A DNA stretch of 64,000 bases from Nocardia aurantiaca (lineage in GTDB: Bacteria > Actinomycetota > Actinomycetes > Mycobacteriales > Mycobacteriaceae), in contig NZ_WMBB01000001.1 in the NCBI RefSeq assembly GCF_009708175.1, positions 496,001 through 560,000 of the forward strand. Direction: 5' to 3'. How positions within the stretch are numbered: position 1 is the first letter of the stretch; each line of letters opens with the position of its first letter. The notes under the pieces were generated by a model. The model made no database searches. It was not told the DNA's origin and worked only from the letters and a program-made list of their open reading frames with translations. The translations under genes were made by a program, and so were the position numbers. This document shows, in pieces, positions 44,936 to 52,680 of the stretch.

Positions 44936-45925
44936 ATGAGGATTACGGTGCGAGTCGCCGCCGTCCAGGCCGAACCCAGCTGGCTACGGTTGTCCGACGG
45001 CGTCGAGCAGGTCGTCGAACTGATCCGAGCAGCAGCGACGCGGGGCGCCCGGCTGATCGCATTCCCGGAGGCGTTTCTCCCCGGTTATCCGTGGTGGCGC
45101 TGGATCGATACCAATCAGTGGAATGTCGAGTACTCGACTCGATGCCGCGAGAATTCGATGACCCGGGATGGTGCGGAAATGCGCGCGATCGCCGAGGCCG
45201 CAGCCGCGTATGGCATTCACGTCATCCTCGGATTCGGTGAACGGCAGGATCGGCGAATCTATATGTCGCAGGCCGTGATCGACGATTCCGGCAAGTTGCT
45301 GTCGATGCGCCGCAAGGCGGGGCTGAACAGCGTGGAGCGCAAGATATTCGCTTCCGGCACCCCGAATCTGCCTGCGGTGCACCATACTCCGATCGGCAAG
45401 TACGGCGCGCTGTCCGGGCAGGAGAATCAGCGGCCGCTGCTCACCCGCGCGCTGCGCGCCGACGAGGAGCAGATTCACGTGGCGGCGTGGCCCGGCAGCC
45501 CGAACGGCGATGCGGCAGGGCTGGATTCGAGCACCACGGTCAGCCGCATGTACGCGCTCGAGGTCGGCGCGTTCGTCCTCGCGCCCACCGCGGTGGTGGG
45601 TGAGTCGGCGTTCGACGGCATGGGCGGCGTTCACCGGATGGCCGGACCCACCGGCCGCACCCGCATCTACGCCGCCGACGGCAGTGAGGTGGTGTCGCCG
45701 CTCGATGAGGGTGAGGAGGGCATCCTCTACGCCGATCTGGACATGGGCGCGGCGAGCGCCGGAGACCAGCGGTTCGATTCCGACCGCTCCACCCGCGACA
45801 GCAAGGGCTCCGTCCCGGCCCGCCGCGGCTCGCGCCGTCTCGCCGCGGGCTGGCAGTCCGGGCCCGACCGCTGGGCCCTCCCGATGTCCCTGGGCGCCGA
45901 CCCCGGCGGCATCGCCGCCTGCTGA
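44936..45925 (+). CDS. Nitrilase-superfamily protein lacking the catalytic Cys
   Basis: Nitrilase-superfamily enzymes hydrolyse nitriles or amides with a Glu-Lys-Cys triad. This 329-residue protein keeps Glu45 (LIAFPEAFLPGYPWW) and Lys127 (LSMRRKAGLNSVER), but the cysteine motif, normally G-A-L-x-C-W-E-N, reads GALSGQEN, so the nucleophile position (161) is Gly. The rest, including EEQIHVAAWPGSP and EGILYADLDMG, is intact and the length is that of an aliphatic nitrilase. It is thus a probable pseudoenzyme or one with another chemistry. GAGGGA precedes ATG 44936, and AraC copy 3 lies just upstream. Confidence 0.85.
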   Translation: MRITVRVAAVQAEPSWLRLSDGVEQVVELIRAAATRGARLIAFPEAFLPGYPWWRWIDTNQWNVEYSTRCRENSMTRDGAEMRAIAEAAAAYGIHVILGFGERQDRRIYMSQAVIDDSGKLLSMRRKAGLNSVERKIFASGTPNLPAVHHTPIGKYGALSGQENQRPLLTRALRADEEQIHVAAWPGSPNGDAAGLDSSTTVSRMYALEVGAFVLAPTAVVGESAFDGMGGVHRMAGPTGRTRIYAADGSEVVSPLDEGEEGILYADLDMGAASAGDQRFDSDRSTRDSKGSVPARRGSRRLAAGWQSGPDRWALPMSLGADPGGIAAC

Positions 45926-46111
45926 CCCGACCTCGACTTACCGGGTGCTCGGCGATGCGGGCAATGCCGCGCGTACCCGGAGGCTCGGCGGATCAGTGCG
46001 CTCCCAGCCGGTTCCGACGTCTGGGCGGTCCGACGGGCTGGGGTTCGTCTTCGAGACCCTGGTGTCCTCAGGGGATTTCGGGGTGAAGACCCTGAGAGCT
46101 GCGAGAGGTGC

Positions 46112-46471
46112 CTAACTCCGCACCAGCCGCGCGATGGCGTCGGTGGCTTCCTTGATCTTGGCCTCGGCCTCCGGACCGCCGGCGATGGCCGCGTCGACCA
46201 CGCAATGGCTGATGTGATCCTCGAGCAGGCCCATGGCGACGGCCTGCAGGGCCTTGGTCATGGCCGAGACCTGGGTGAGGATGTCGATGCAGTACTTCTC
46301 CTCCTCGACCATGCGCTGCAAACCGCGAGCCTGGCCCTCGATGCGGCGCAGGCGCTTGAGGTAGTCGTCCTTGGCGGTGATGTAGCCGTGGGTGGCGTGG
46401 TCGTGGCAGGACTCGGCGGCGGTGTCGGTGTGCGCAGCCATGTCTGTGGTCGCGGTCTTGTCGTTGGTCAC
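46112..46471 (-). CDS. csoR: CsoR-family copper-sensing repressor
   Basis: This 119-residue all-helical repressor has the CsoR pattern YLKRLRRIEGQARGLQRMVE and the Cu(I) ligand set Cys (EEEKYCIDIL), His and Cys (LLEDHISHCVVD, where His and Cys are four residues apart), matching Cys36-His61-Cys65 of mycobacterial CsoR. The N-terminus has additional His and Cys residues (ESCHDHATHGY). GTG 46471 has GAGGA 8 bases upstream; an upstream extension to 46588 lacks support. A TACCC-GGGTA palindrome lies 28 bases upstream. No copper exporter is visible beside it, so its target may be elsewhere. Confidence 0.85.
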   Translation of the reverse strand: MTNDKTATTDMAAHTDTAAESCHDHATHGYITAKDDYLKRLRRIEGQARGLQRMVEEEKYCIDILTQVSAMTKALQAVAMGLLEDHISHCVVDAAIAGGPEAEAKIKEATDAIARLVRS

Positions 46472-46499
46472 CTGCGCTGTCCTCACTGCCGGGCGATAA

Positions 46500-46514
46500 T
46501 ACCCCCCTAGGGTA
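46500..46514. promoter_or_regulatory. CsoR-type operator TACCC-N5-GGGTA
   Basis: TACCCCCCTAGGGTA (46500-46514) has perfect TACCC/GGGTA arms, the G-tract palindrome type used by CsoR repressors. It lies just upstream of the csoR GTG and about 50 bases upstream of the oppositely transcribed MTA phosphorylase, so it fits self-repression and could also affect the neighbour. Confidence 0.65.
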
Positions 46515-46566
46515 CATGGTTCGCCCTGGTCCCACCACTCATACGCGCATGCGCGAGAATCGGGGC

Positions 46567-47382
46567 ATGAGTTCGGATCCACGGGCAACGCTCGCCATCA
46601 TCGGAGGCAGCGGGTTCTACGACTTCTTCGGCGACGACGCCATCACAGTCGAGGTAGAGACCCCCTATGGTGCGCCCAGCGCGCCCATCACCATCGGTCA
46701 GGTGGAGGGGCGCTCGGTGGCGTTCCTGCCGCGGCACGGCCGTAAGCACGAATTCTCACCGCATACCGTGCCCTACCGCGCCAATATGTGGGCTCTGCGC
46801 TCGCTGGGCGTGCGCCGCATCTTCGGCCCGTGCGCGGTCGGCAGCTTGCGCGCCGACTGGGGCCCGGGCACCGTGGCCGTTCCCGATCAGCTGGTGGACC
46901 GCACCTCCGGCCGCGCCCAGACCTTCTACGACACCGGTGGCGTGCACGTCTCCTTCGCCGACCCGTACTGCGACGAACTGCGTGCGGCCGCGACCGCGTC
47001 GCTCGGCGACGAGCTGCCCGCGCACGACTACGGCACCATGGTCGTGGTGGAGGGCCCGCGCTTCTCCACCCGCGCCGAGAGCCGCTGGTTCGCCGGACAG
47101 GGCTGGGAGCTGGTCAATATGACCGGGCACCCGGAGGCCGTGCTCGCCCGGGAACTCGAAATGTGCTATTCCGCAATCGCTCTCGTGACCGACCTGGACG
47201 CGGGCCTGGAGTCGGGTGAGGGCGTCAGCGCCGCCGACGTCTTCGCCGAGTTCGAGCGCAACCTGGTGCCGTTCAAGGCCCTGGTGCGCCGCGCCGTCGC
47301 CGCCGTCGAGGGCGACGACACCTGCGACAAGTGCCGCGTGCTCACGGGCACCGGCGTGCAGCTGCCCTTCGAGCTGCCCTGA
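46567..47382 (+). CDS. mtnP: 5'-methylthioadenosine phosphorylase
   Basis: This 271-residue enzyme phosphorolyses methylthioadenosine (or a related purine nucleoside) to adenine and methylthioribose-1-phosphate in methionine salvage. Conserved motifs: IIGGSGFYDFF, the phosphate-binding PRHGRKHEFSPHTVPYRA, MVVVEGPRFSTRAESRWF and the purine-site NMTGHPEAVLARELEMCYSA with LVTDLDAG. Length is typical. ATG 46567 is chosen over upstream starts because it gives the family N-terminus; a GAGAAT box 6 bases upstream suggests a leaderless start. An epimerase-like gene follows, the same order as Rv0535-Rv0536 in M. tuberculosis. Confidence 0.9.
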   Translation: MSSDPRATLAIIGGSGFYDFFGDDAITVEVETPYGAPSAPITIGQVEGRSVAFLPRHGRKHEFSPHTVPYRANMWALRSLGVRRIFGPCAVGSLRADWGPGTVAVPDQLVDRTSGRAQTFYDTGGVHVSFADPYCDELRAAATASLGDELPAHDYGTMVVVEGPRFSTRAESRWFAGQGWELVNMTGHPEAVLARELEMCYSAIALVTDLDAGLESGEGVSAADVFAEFERNLVPFKALVRRAVAAVEGDDTCDKCRVLTGTGVQLPFELP

Positions 47383-47562
47383 TCGAATCCCGATGGGATC
47401 GCCGCCCGAGCGATCGGGGCACCGCTCTGTGCCCCGCGGTGCGCCGTCGCACCTGCTCGTGGCGGCATCCACGGGATCGGTTCGCACACCCTGCATGCCC
47501 GTCTCCCAATAGGTATCGGGGTTACGCCTCTCGCTGGAGGTGAGCATTTCGGCCCGTTCGCC

Positions 47563-47568
47563 TACGCT
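47563..47568 (+). promoter_or_regulatory. -10 box for a leaderless epimerase-like transcript
   Basis: TACGCT (TAnnnT) lies exactly 6 bases upstream of ATG 47575 with no Shine-Dalgarno between, the spacing expected when transcription begins at the start codon. Confidence 0.55.
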
Positions 47569-47574
47569 GGGTTC

Positions 47575-48831
47575 ATGAATGCGGGCGGTTCCGAACCCCT
47601 GCGCGTCCTGCTGACCGGCGCGGCTGGTTATCTGGGCTCCCACGTCCATCGCGCCTTGCTGGCGTCGGGCCATGACGTCGTCGCGATCGACGCGCTGCTC
47701 GCGACCGTGCACGGCCCGAATTCCGCTATCCCCGAGGATGTTTCCCGCATCGACATCCGCGATCAGGAAGCGCTCGAACCCCTGCTCGCCGATATCGACG
47801 TGGTATGCCACCTGGCGGCGGCCGTGCCGCTGCCGCAGGTCCGGGGCGCGATCGAGCCGGTGCCCGCCGCCCCTTCGAACCTCGCGGCGTCGCAGGATGT
47901 TCCGCACGCGCGCCGCAGTTCCGAGGACGGGCAGCGCGGCGGCGATGCCGCGCACGGGGCAGGCCCGTGCGTCCGCGCCCCGATCGGCCCGGACCGGGGC
48001 GGACCGGAGCGGCCGGGCGCGGAAGGCATGCGCTGGGCCGCGCTGTACGCCGCGCACAATGACGTGGGGACCGCTGTGCTGCTGGCCGCCATGGAGCAGG
48101 CGGGGGTGCGTCGGCTGGTGCTGGGCTCCTCGGTCGCGGTGTACGGCGAGGGCCGGTACCGGGGCGTGCGATGCGGGCCGTTCTATCCGGGATTGCGGCG
48201 GCGCGGTGATCTGGATCGAGGGCTGTTCGATCATCGAGCGCCGCGGTCCGGAGAGGTGCTGACCTGGGAACCGATGGGCGAGGACGCGCCATTGCGGCCC
48301 CGAAGCGCCTATGCGGCAAGCAAAGTCGCGCAGGAGCGCTACACGCTGGCCTGGGTGGCCAATACCGGTGGGAATGCCGCGGTGCTGCGGTATCACCATC
48401 TCTACGGGGAGCCGGTGGCGGACGGCCGTACGGTGCTATCGGCGGAATCCGGTGTGGTCGCGCGGTTTCGGGCCGAACTGGCGGCGGGCCGCCCGCCGCA
48501 GGTCTTCGAAGACGGCGGGCAGGTCCGGGATTTCACGCACGTGCGAGACGCGGCGGTCGCCACCGTGGCGGCCGTGGAACGCCAGGTGCCCGGTTTCGTG
48601 CCGTTGAATATCGCCTCGGGGCGACCGCTCACGCTGTGGGAGGTGGCCTCCACCATGGCCAAGGCGGTGGACGGCCCGACCCCGGTGGTGACGGGGCAGT
48701 GCCGGATCACCGATATCCGCCATGTTGTCGCACATCCGGAACGCGCCCGGCACGCCTTGGATTTCACCGCGCGCACGCCGCCGGCCAAGGGTCTGGCCGA
48801 CTATGCCGCGCGCGGTATCGGGCGGCGCTGA
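47575..48831 (+). CDS. NAD-dependent epimerase/dehydratase (extended SDR, GalE-like)
   Basis: This 418-residue extended short-chain dehydrogenase has the NAD-binding motif TGAAGYLGSH at 14-23, CHLAAAV at 78-84, the catalytic YAASK with an upstream LGSSVAVYG, and DFTHVRDAA and LNIASGRPL later. Such enzymes epimerise or dehydrate NDP-sugars; the substrate is not clear. Between about residues 88 and 152 there is an Arg/Gly/Pro-rich insert where most relatives have a short loop, making the protein about 70 residues longer than M. tuberculosis GalE3, which also follows an MTA phosphorylase-type gene. Confidence 0.85.
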   Translation: MNAGGSEPLRVLLTGAAGYLGSHVHRALLASGHDVVAIDALLATVHGPNSAIPEDVSRIDIRDQEALEPLLADIDVVCHLAAAVPLPQVRGAIEPVPAAPSNLAASQDVPHARRSSEDGQRGGDAAHGAGPCVRAPIGPDRGGPERPGAEGMRWAALYAAHNDVGTAVLLAAMEQAGVRRLVLGSSVAVYGEGRYRGVRCGPFYPGLRRRGDLDRGLFDHRAPRSGEVLTWEPMGEDAPLRPRSAYAASKVAQERYTLAWVANTGGNAAVLRYHHLYGEPVADGRTVLSAESGVVARFRAELAAGRPPQVFEDGGQVRDFTHVRDAAVATVAAVERQVPGFVPLNIASGRPLTLWEVASTMAKAVDGPTPVVTGQCRITDIRHVVAHPERARHALDFTARTPPAKGLADYAARGIGRR

Positions 48832-48843
48832 ACGCTCAGCCGA

Positions 48844-48849
48844 TAGGCT
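48844..48849 (+). promoter_or_regulatory. -10 box for a leaderless FMN reductase transcript
   Basis: TAGGCT lies exactly 6 bases upstream of ATG 48856 and no ribosome site is present in the 24-base gap after the epimerase stop. Confidence 0.55.
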
Positions 48850-48855
48850 CCCGGC

Positions 48856-49419
48856 ATGGACACCCCGCTCCGGCTCGAGGTCATCATCGCCAGTGTGCGT
48901 CCCAAGCGGTTCGCGCCGGTGGTCGCGGACTGGTTCCTGCGGCGGGCGCGCTCCGACGCGGAGTTCGAGGTCGGTGTCATCGACCTGATGGACACCCCGC
49001 TGCCGATGGACCTCACCGAGACCGATGAGGTGCGGGCGTTCCAGCAGCGGATCGGGGCCGCTGATGCCCTCGTGGCGATTACCTCGGAGTACAACCACGG
49101 CTACCCGGCCTCGCTGAAGACCGCGTTCGACAGCGCCAAACGCGAATGGCGTGGCAAGCCCATCGGTTTCGTCAGCTACGGCGGCCTGTCCGGCGGCCTG
49201 CGCGCGGTGGAGCAGTTGCGGCAGGTGGTCGCCGAGATCCACATGGTCTCCATTCGCGAGACCGTGAGCTTCCACGAAGCCAAACGCCGATTCGACGCCG
49301 ACGGCGAGACTCGGGACGGCGCGGCCATCGATGCCGCTGACCGCATGCTCCGGCAACTCGCCTGGTGGGCACGGGCATTGCGCACCGCCCGTGCGGCCGA
49401 CCCTTATCCGGGTAGCTGA
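48856..49419 (+). CDS. NADPH-dependent FMN reductase-family protein
   Basis: This 187-residue flavodoxin-fold protein reduces FMN or quinones with NAD(P)H. The FMN phosphate loop is IIASVRPKRFAP near the N-terminus, and the isoalloxazine-binding turn is ITSEYNHGYPASLKTAFD, the family hallmark. GKPIGFVSYGGLSGG follows. Length is normal. Its 3' end overlaps the convergent eccE4 3' end by 16 bases. It starts 24 bases after the epimerase-like gene but with its own probable leaderless promoter. Confidence 0.9.
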   Translation: MDTPLRLEVIIASVRPKRFAPVVADWFLRRARSDAEFEVGVIDLMDTPLPMDLTETDEVRAFQQRIGAADALVAITSEYNHGYPASLKTAFDSAKREWRGKPIGFVSYGGLSGGLRAVEQLRQVVAEIHMVSIRETVSFHEAKRRFDADGETRDGAAIDAADRMLRQLAWWARALRTARAADPYPGS

Positions 49420-51059
49420 GGCGCGAAAGCGACTGCGGCGCGGGGCTGTCCGATGTAGATGGACTCGCGCGGAATGGAGACCAGCGTCAAGGCGACCTCG
49501 GTGGCGCCGGTGCGTAGGATGATCCGGTTTCCGACCGCTCCGGGCTGATGGATGGACAGGTCGGGTTTGCTCCCCGGCCAGCCGAGGGGGTCGCCGGTCA
49601 GGTAGATGGTGGTGAGGCCCGCATGGGGTGCGGGGGCGAGGACGCCGTCGACCAGGGTGGCGGTGAAATCGGCGTCGGGCTGATGGGTTTCGACGGCGAC
49701 GGTGAGACGGTCGGGATTGCCTATGGTGATGACCAACTGTTGCCACGCCCGAGGGCGGTCGGTGCGGATGAGGATGCGTTCCCCTACGGCCAGAGCACGG
49801 AAGACGATCTGCTGGGCGAGGTAGAGCTCGCCCGCCAGATAAACGCTCGAAATGCCTTGCCCGACAATCCGGATGGCGACACCATTGCCCTCGTCGTCGG
49901 AACCGGCCAGCTGGCCGCAGCCGGCGGACGGCAGGTGCAGGGCCGCGAGGGCGGCGGTCTCGCGGATCTCGGTGGGGACGATGTCGTCCAGGCCGGGCAC
50001 CGCGAAGGGCAGGTGCGCGAGCAGGCCCTCGCGGTGGCGGCCGTTCATGGAGATCATGTGCTGCTGCACCGGCTCCTCGGGCATTTCCCGGGCGGTGAGC
50101 CGCCAGGCCGCGCCGATGCGCACGGTGTCGGCGCTGTCGCCGGGGCGCAGCCGCACGGCCACCGTGGTGGCGCGCGAGGCGGGCAACCACAACTGGGCGA
50201 GCAGGTCGGAGGCCAGCTCCCGGGGATCCACGGCCGCACCGATGTTCACGCCATTGCCGAGTTCGACGTAGCGCCAGCGCTGAATCAGTCCGCCGGGGTC
50301 CAGACCGGCGGTGATCTGGAGCGCCGCCTGCCGGATCTCGGGGGCGGTGAGCAGCCGGGCCGAGCAGCCGCCGTCCGCGAGGGTGCGCACGATGCGCTGG
50401 GTGGCGATGGTGACCGCCCGGCACGCGCCGGTGAGTCCGCCGCCGCGCCGGGCCGCGGCCTCCGGGCAGCCGATCGGGTCGAAGGCGATGGCCAGCCACA
50501 CCGTGCGGTGCGCCGTGGCGGGCAGCGGGCCGAGCAGGGTTTCGTAGATCGCGCCCGCGGGCGTGCCGGAGCGGCTGCGGTAGCCGTGCGAGACGATGTC
50601 GATCCCGGAGAGCAGAATGTCGTGCCGGCTCAGGCTTTTCGCGAGTTCCGGCAGCGGCAGCAGATGGGCGGAGTGCACGGTGGAGCGGCCGAGCCTCGTC
50701 AATCCCCCCTTGGGCGCGAGCAGTTCGACGACCGCGACCACGCGGCTGCCGTCCCGATAGAGTCCGAGCGAGCGGCCATCGGGGGCACGGAAGTCGATGA
50801 TGTCGGCGGGCGGGTGGTCGCGGCGGGACCGGAACCGGCAGCGGGTGGCGATCCAGTCCGACACCGTACGTTTGCCGAGTGGTAGCACAAGAATCAGACC
50901 GACCACTATGCCGAGCGTGAGCGCACCCCACCAGGGCAATCCGCACGCCATTGCGATGATCAGAACGACCAGTCCGGCAACCTGGGCCCAGACCAGGTTC
51001 GCGAAGGAGATCCGGCCGAGCAACCGTCGCGGCGCCGTCGCCCCGGATTCGATCGTCAT
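49404..51059 (-). CDS. eccE4: ESX-4 component EccE4
   Basis: This 551-residue EccE has a pair of N-terminal membrane helices (about 19-60, LVWAQVAGLVVLIIAMACG and GIVVGLILVLPLG) and the EccE domain. Conserved segments seen also in the other EccE of this window include LLPLPELAKSLSRHDILLSG, AHRTVWLAIAFDPIG and SAGCGQLAGSDDEG. ATG 51059 has GGGGGA upstream and gives the family N-terminus MTIESGATAPRR; the frame is open further upstream but is not similar. M. tuberculosis ESX-4 lacks EccE, while M. abscessus and rhodococci have it, so this is the full ESX-4 form. It is divergent from eccB4. Confidence 0.85.
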   Translation of the reverse strand: MTIESGATAPRRLLGRISFANLVWAQVAGLVVLIIAMACGLPWWGALTLGIVVGLILVLPLGKRTVSDWIATRCRFRSRRDHPPADIIDFRAPDGRSLGLYRDGSRVVAVVELLAPKGGLTRLGRSTVHSAHLLPLPELAKSLSRHDILLSGIDIVSHGYRSRSGTPAGAIYETLLGPLPATAHRTVWLAIAFDPIGCPEAAARRGGGLTGACRAVTIATQRIVRTLADGGCSARLLTAPEIRQAALQITAGLDPGGLIQRWRYVELGNGVNIGAAVDPRELASDLLAQLWLPASRATTVAVRLRPGDSADTVRIGAAWRLTAREMPEEPVQQHMISMNGRHREGLLAHLPFAVPGLDDIVPTEIRETAALAALHLPSAGCGQLAGSDDEGNGVAIRIVGQGISSVYLAGELYLAQQIVFRALAVGERILIRTDRPRAWQQLVITIGNPDRLTVAVETHQPDADFTATLVDGVLAPAPHAGLTTIYLTGDPLGWPGSKPDLSIHQPGAVGNRIILRTGATEVALTLVSIPRESIYIGQPRAAVAFAPQLPG

Positions 51060-51190
51060 CGTCGGTCCCCCGGTTCCCCGATGTCGGCACCAGGCGGCGC
51101 ACGAGTGCGCCCGCGCGGCAGCCGAGTGCGAATGAAGGTGCTGGTCACTGTACTGTGTTCGGCGAACCCAACGACTTGGCGGGGACTTGG

Positions 51191-52678
51191 ATGCCTTCGA
51201 AACCCACGACCCGATGGCAGGTGAGCGGCTACCGCTTCCTGGTCCGTCGCATGGAGCACGCCCTGGTCCGCCGGGACGTGCGAATGCTGCACGATCCCAT
51301 GCGCTCACAATCCCGCGCCTACGCCGCCGGACTCATTCTCGCGTGTGTCGCGCTGGCAGGTTGCGGAGTGTTGGCCCTGCTGCGACCACAGGACAAGATC
51401 GGGTCCAACAAGATCCTCGTCGGCAAGGATTCCGGCGCGGTCTACGTCGTGCTCGACAATGTGGTGCACCCGGCGCTGAATCTGGCTTCGGCGCGCCTGG
51501 CCGCCGGCGATGCGGTGAAGCCCGCGACGGTGAAGGAGTCAGAGCTGGCCACGAAGCCGCGCGGGCAGCTGATCGGCATTCCGGGCGCGCCGACCTCGTT
51601 GACCCTCGCCGACGGCCACGGCCGCACCTGGACGGTGTGCGACGCGCTGTCCAACGACGGCAGCCGCAATCTCACCACCTCGGTACTGGTCGGCGATCCG
51701 ACCTTGGCGGACAAGGCATCTGCGCTGGCATCCGGCAGGGCGCTGCTGGCGCAGGGCAAGGACCACACCTACCTGATCTACGATGATCAGCGCGCCCGGA
51801 TCGATCTGAACGATCGCGCCGTGGTCGATGCGCTCGACCTGCGCGGCCGAACCGCACGGCCCATCAGCCAGGGTCTGCTCAACGCCATTCCCGAGGTGTT
51901 GCCGCTGGTACCGCCACGCATCGAGAATGCCGGGGCCGCACCGAGTTACCCGCTCGGCGACCATCGCATCGGCGATGTCGTGCAGGTGCGCGCGGACAGC
52001 AGGTACTACGTGGTGCTGCCGGACGGCCTGCAGCCTGTCTCCGCGCTGACCGCCGACATCATCCGCAATACCTACCGATCCGACGCCGCCGACGACTACA
52101 TCGCGCAGGCCGACCGCACCGGTGCGCCGGTCTCCTCGGCCTTGCAGGTGTCGAAGTATCCGGACAAGGCCCCGGTCATCGTTGACGGCAAGGACCAGCC
52201 CGTCGACTGCCTGTCCTGGAAGCCGGTGAGCTCCGCCGATACCCCTGACGGCAGCACACGCGCCGAGTTGGCCGTGCTCACCGGGCACGCCGTGCCGATT
52301 CCCGACCGCGCCGAGCTGGTTCCGCTCGCACAGGCCGACGGCAGCGGGCCGAATGCGGACAGCTTCTACCTGAAACCGGGTGCCGGGGCATACGTGCAGT
52401 CCACCGGCATCGAGCCGGACAGCCAGCGCCACGACAGCCTGTTCTTCGTGTCCGACTACGGAGTTCGCTTCGGCATCAGGAATCTGGATTCCGCCAAGGC
52501 GCTGGGCATGGACCCGGAGAAGGTGCGGCCGGAACCCGCGCCGTGGCCGATTCTCGGACTGTTGGCGCCCGGACCGACCCTCAGCCGGGAAGACGCCATG
52601 GTCGCCCACGACGGCGTGGCCCCGGACCCGAATCCGGCCAAGGAGCCGGTGAGAACCCAAGCGCCGAACGCGAACTGA
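51191..52678 (+). CDS. eccB4: ESX-4 component EccB4
   Basis: This 495-residue EccB has the signature WQVSGYRFLVRRMEHALVRR and MLHDPMRSQ, one membrane helix at about 44-64, and a periplasmic part containing LFFVSDYGVRFGI. It is a clear paralogue of the eccB at 5476. ATG 51191 is the family start; an in-frame TTG-like extension to 51155 is not conserved. The stop is 3 bases from the convergent mycP4 stop. Position after the truA region and next to mycP4-eccD4-eccC4 identifies the ESX-4 locus. Confidence 0.95.
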   Translation: MPSKPTTRWQVSGYRFLVRRMEHALVRRDVRMLHDPMRSQSRAYAAGLILACVALAGCGVLALLRPQDKIGSNKILVGKDSGAVYVVLDNVVHPALNLASARLAAGDAVKPATVKESELATKPRGQLIGIPGAPTSLTLADGHGRTWTVCDALSNDGSRNLTTSVLVGDPTLADKASALASGRALLAQGKDHTYLIYDDQRARIDLNDRAVVDALDLRGRTARPISQGLLNAIPEVLPLVPPRIENAGAAPSYPLGDHRIGDVVQVRADSRYYVVLPDGLQPVSALTADIIRNTYRSDAADDYIAQADRTGAPVSSALQVSKYPDKAPVIVDGKDQPVDCLSWKPVSSADTPDGSTRAELAVLTGHAVPIPDRAELVPLAQADGSGPNADSFYLKPGAGAYVQSTGIEPDSQRHDSLFFVSDYGVRFGIRNLDSAKALGMDPEKVRPEPAPWPILGLLAPGPTLSREDAMVAHDGVAPDPNPAKEPVRTQAPNAN

Positions 52679-52680
52679 GC

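Noticed and set aside
45926..46111. Possible small gene or terminator between the nitrilase-like gene and csoR
   Set aside because: No coding pattern; the CTCAGGG/CCCTGAG repeat (46067-46073 and 46090-46096) is only 7 bp with a long loop.
46068..46538. A minus-strand frame overlapping csoR in another register
   Set aside because: His/Arg-rich shadow; the CsoR frame has all family motifs.
48436..51102. An 888-codon minus-strand frame across the FMN reductase and eccE4
   Set aside because: It lacks any motif and overlaps two genes with clear families; typical high-GC shadow.
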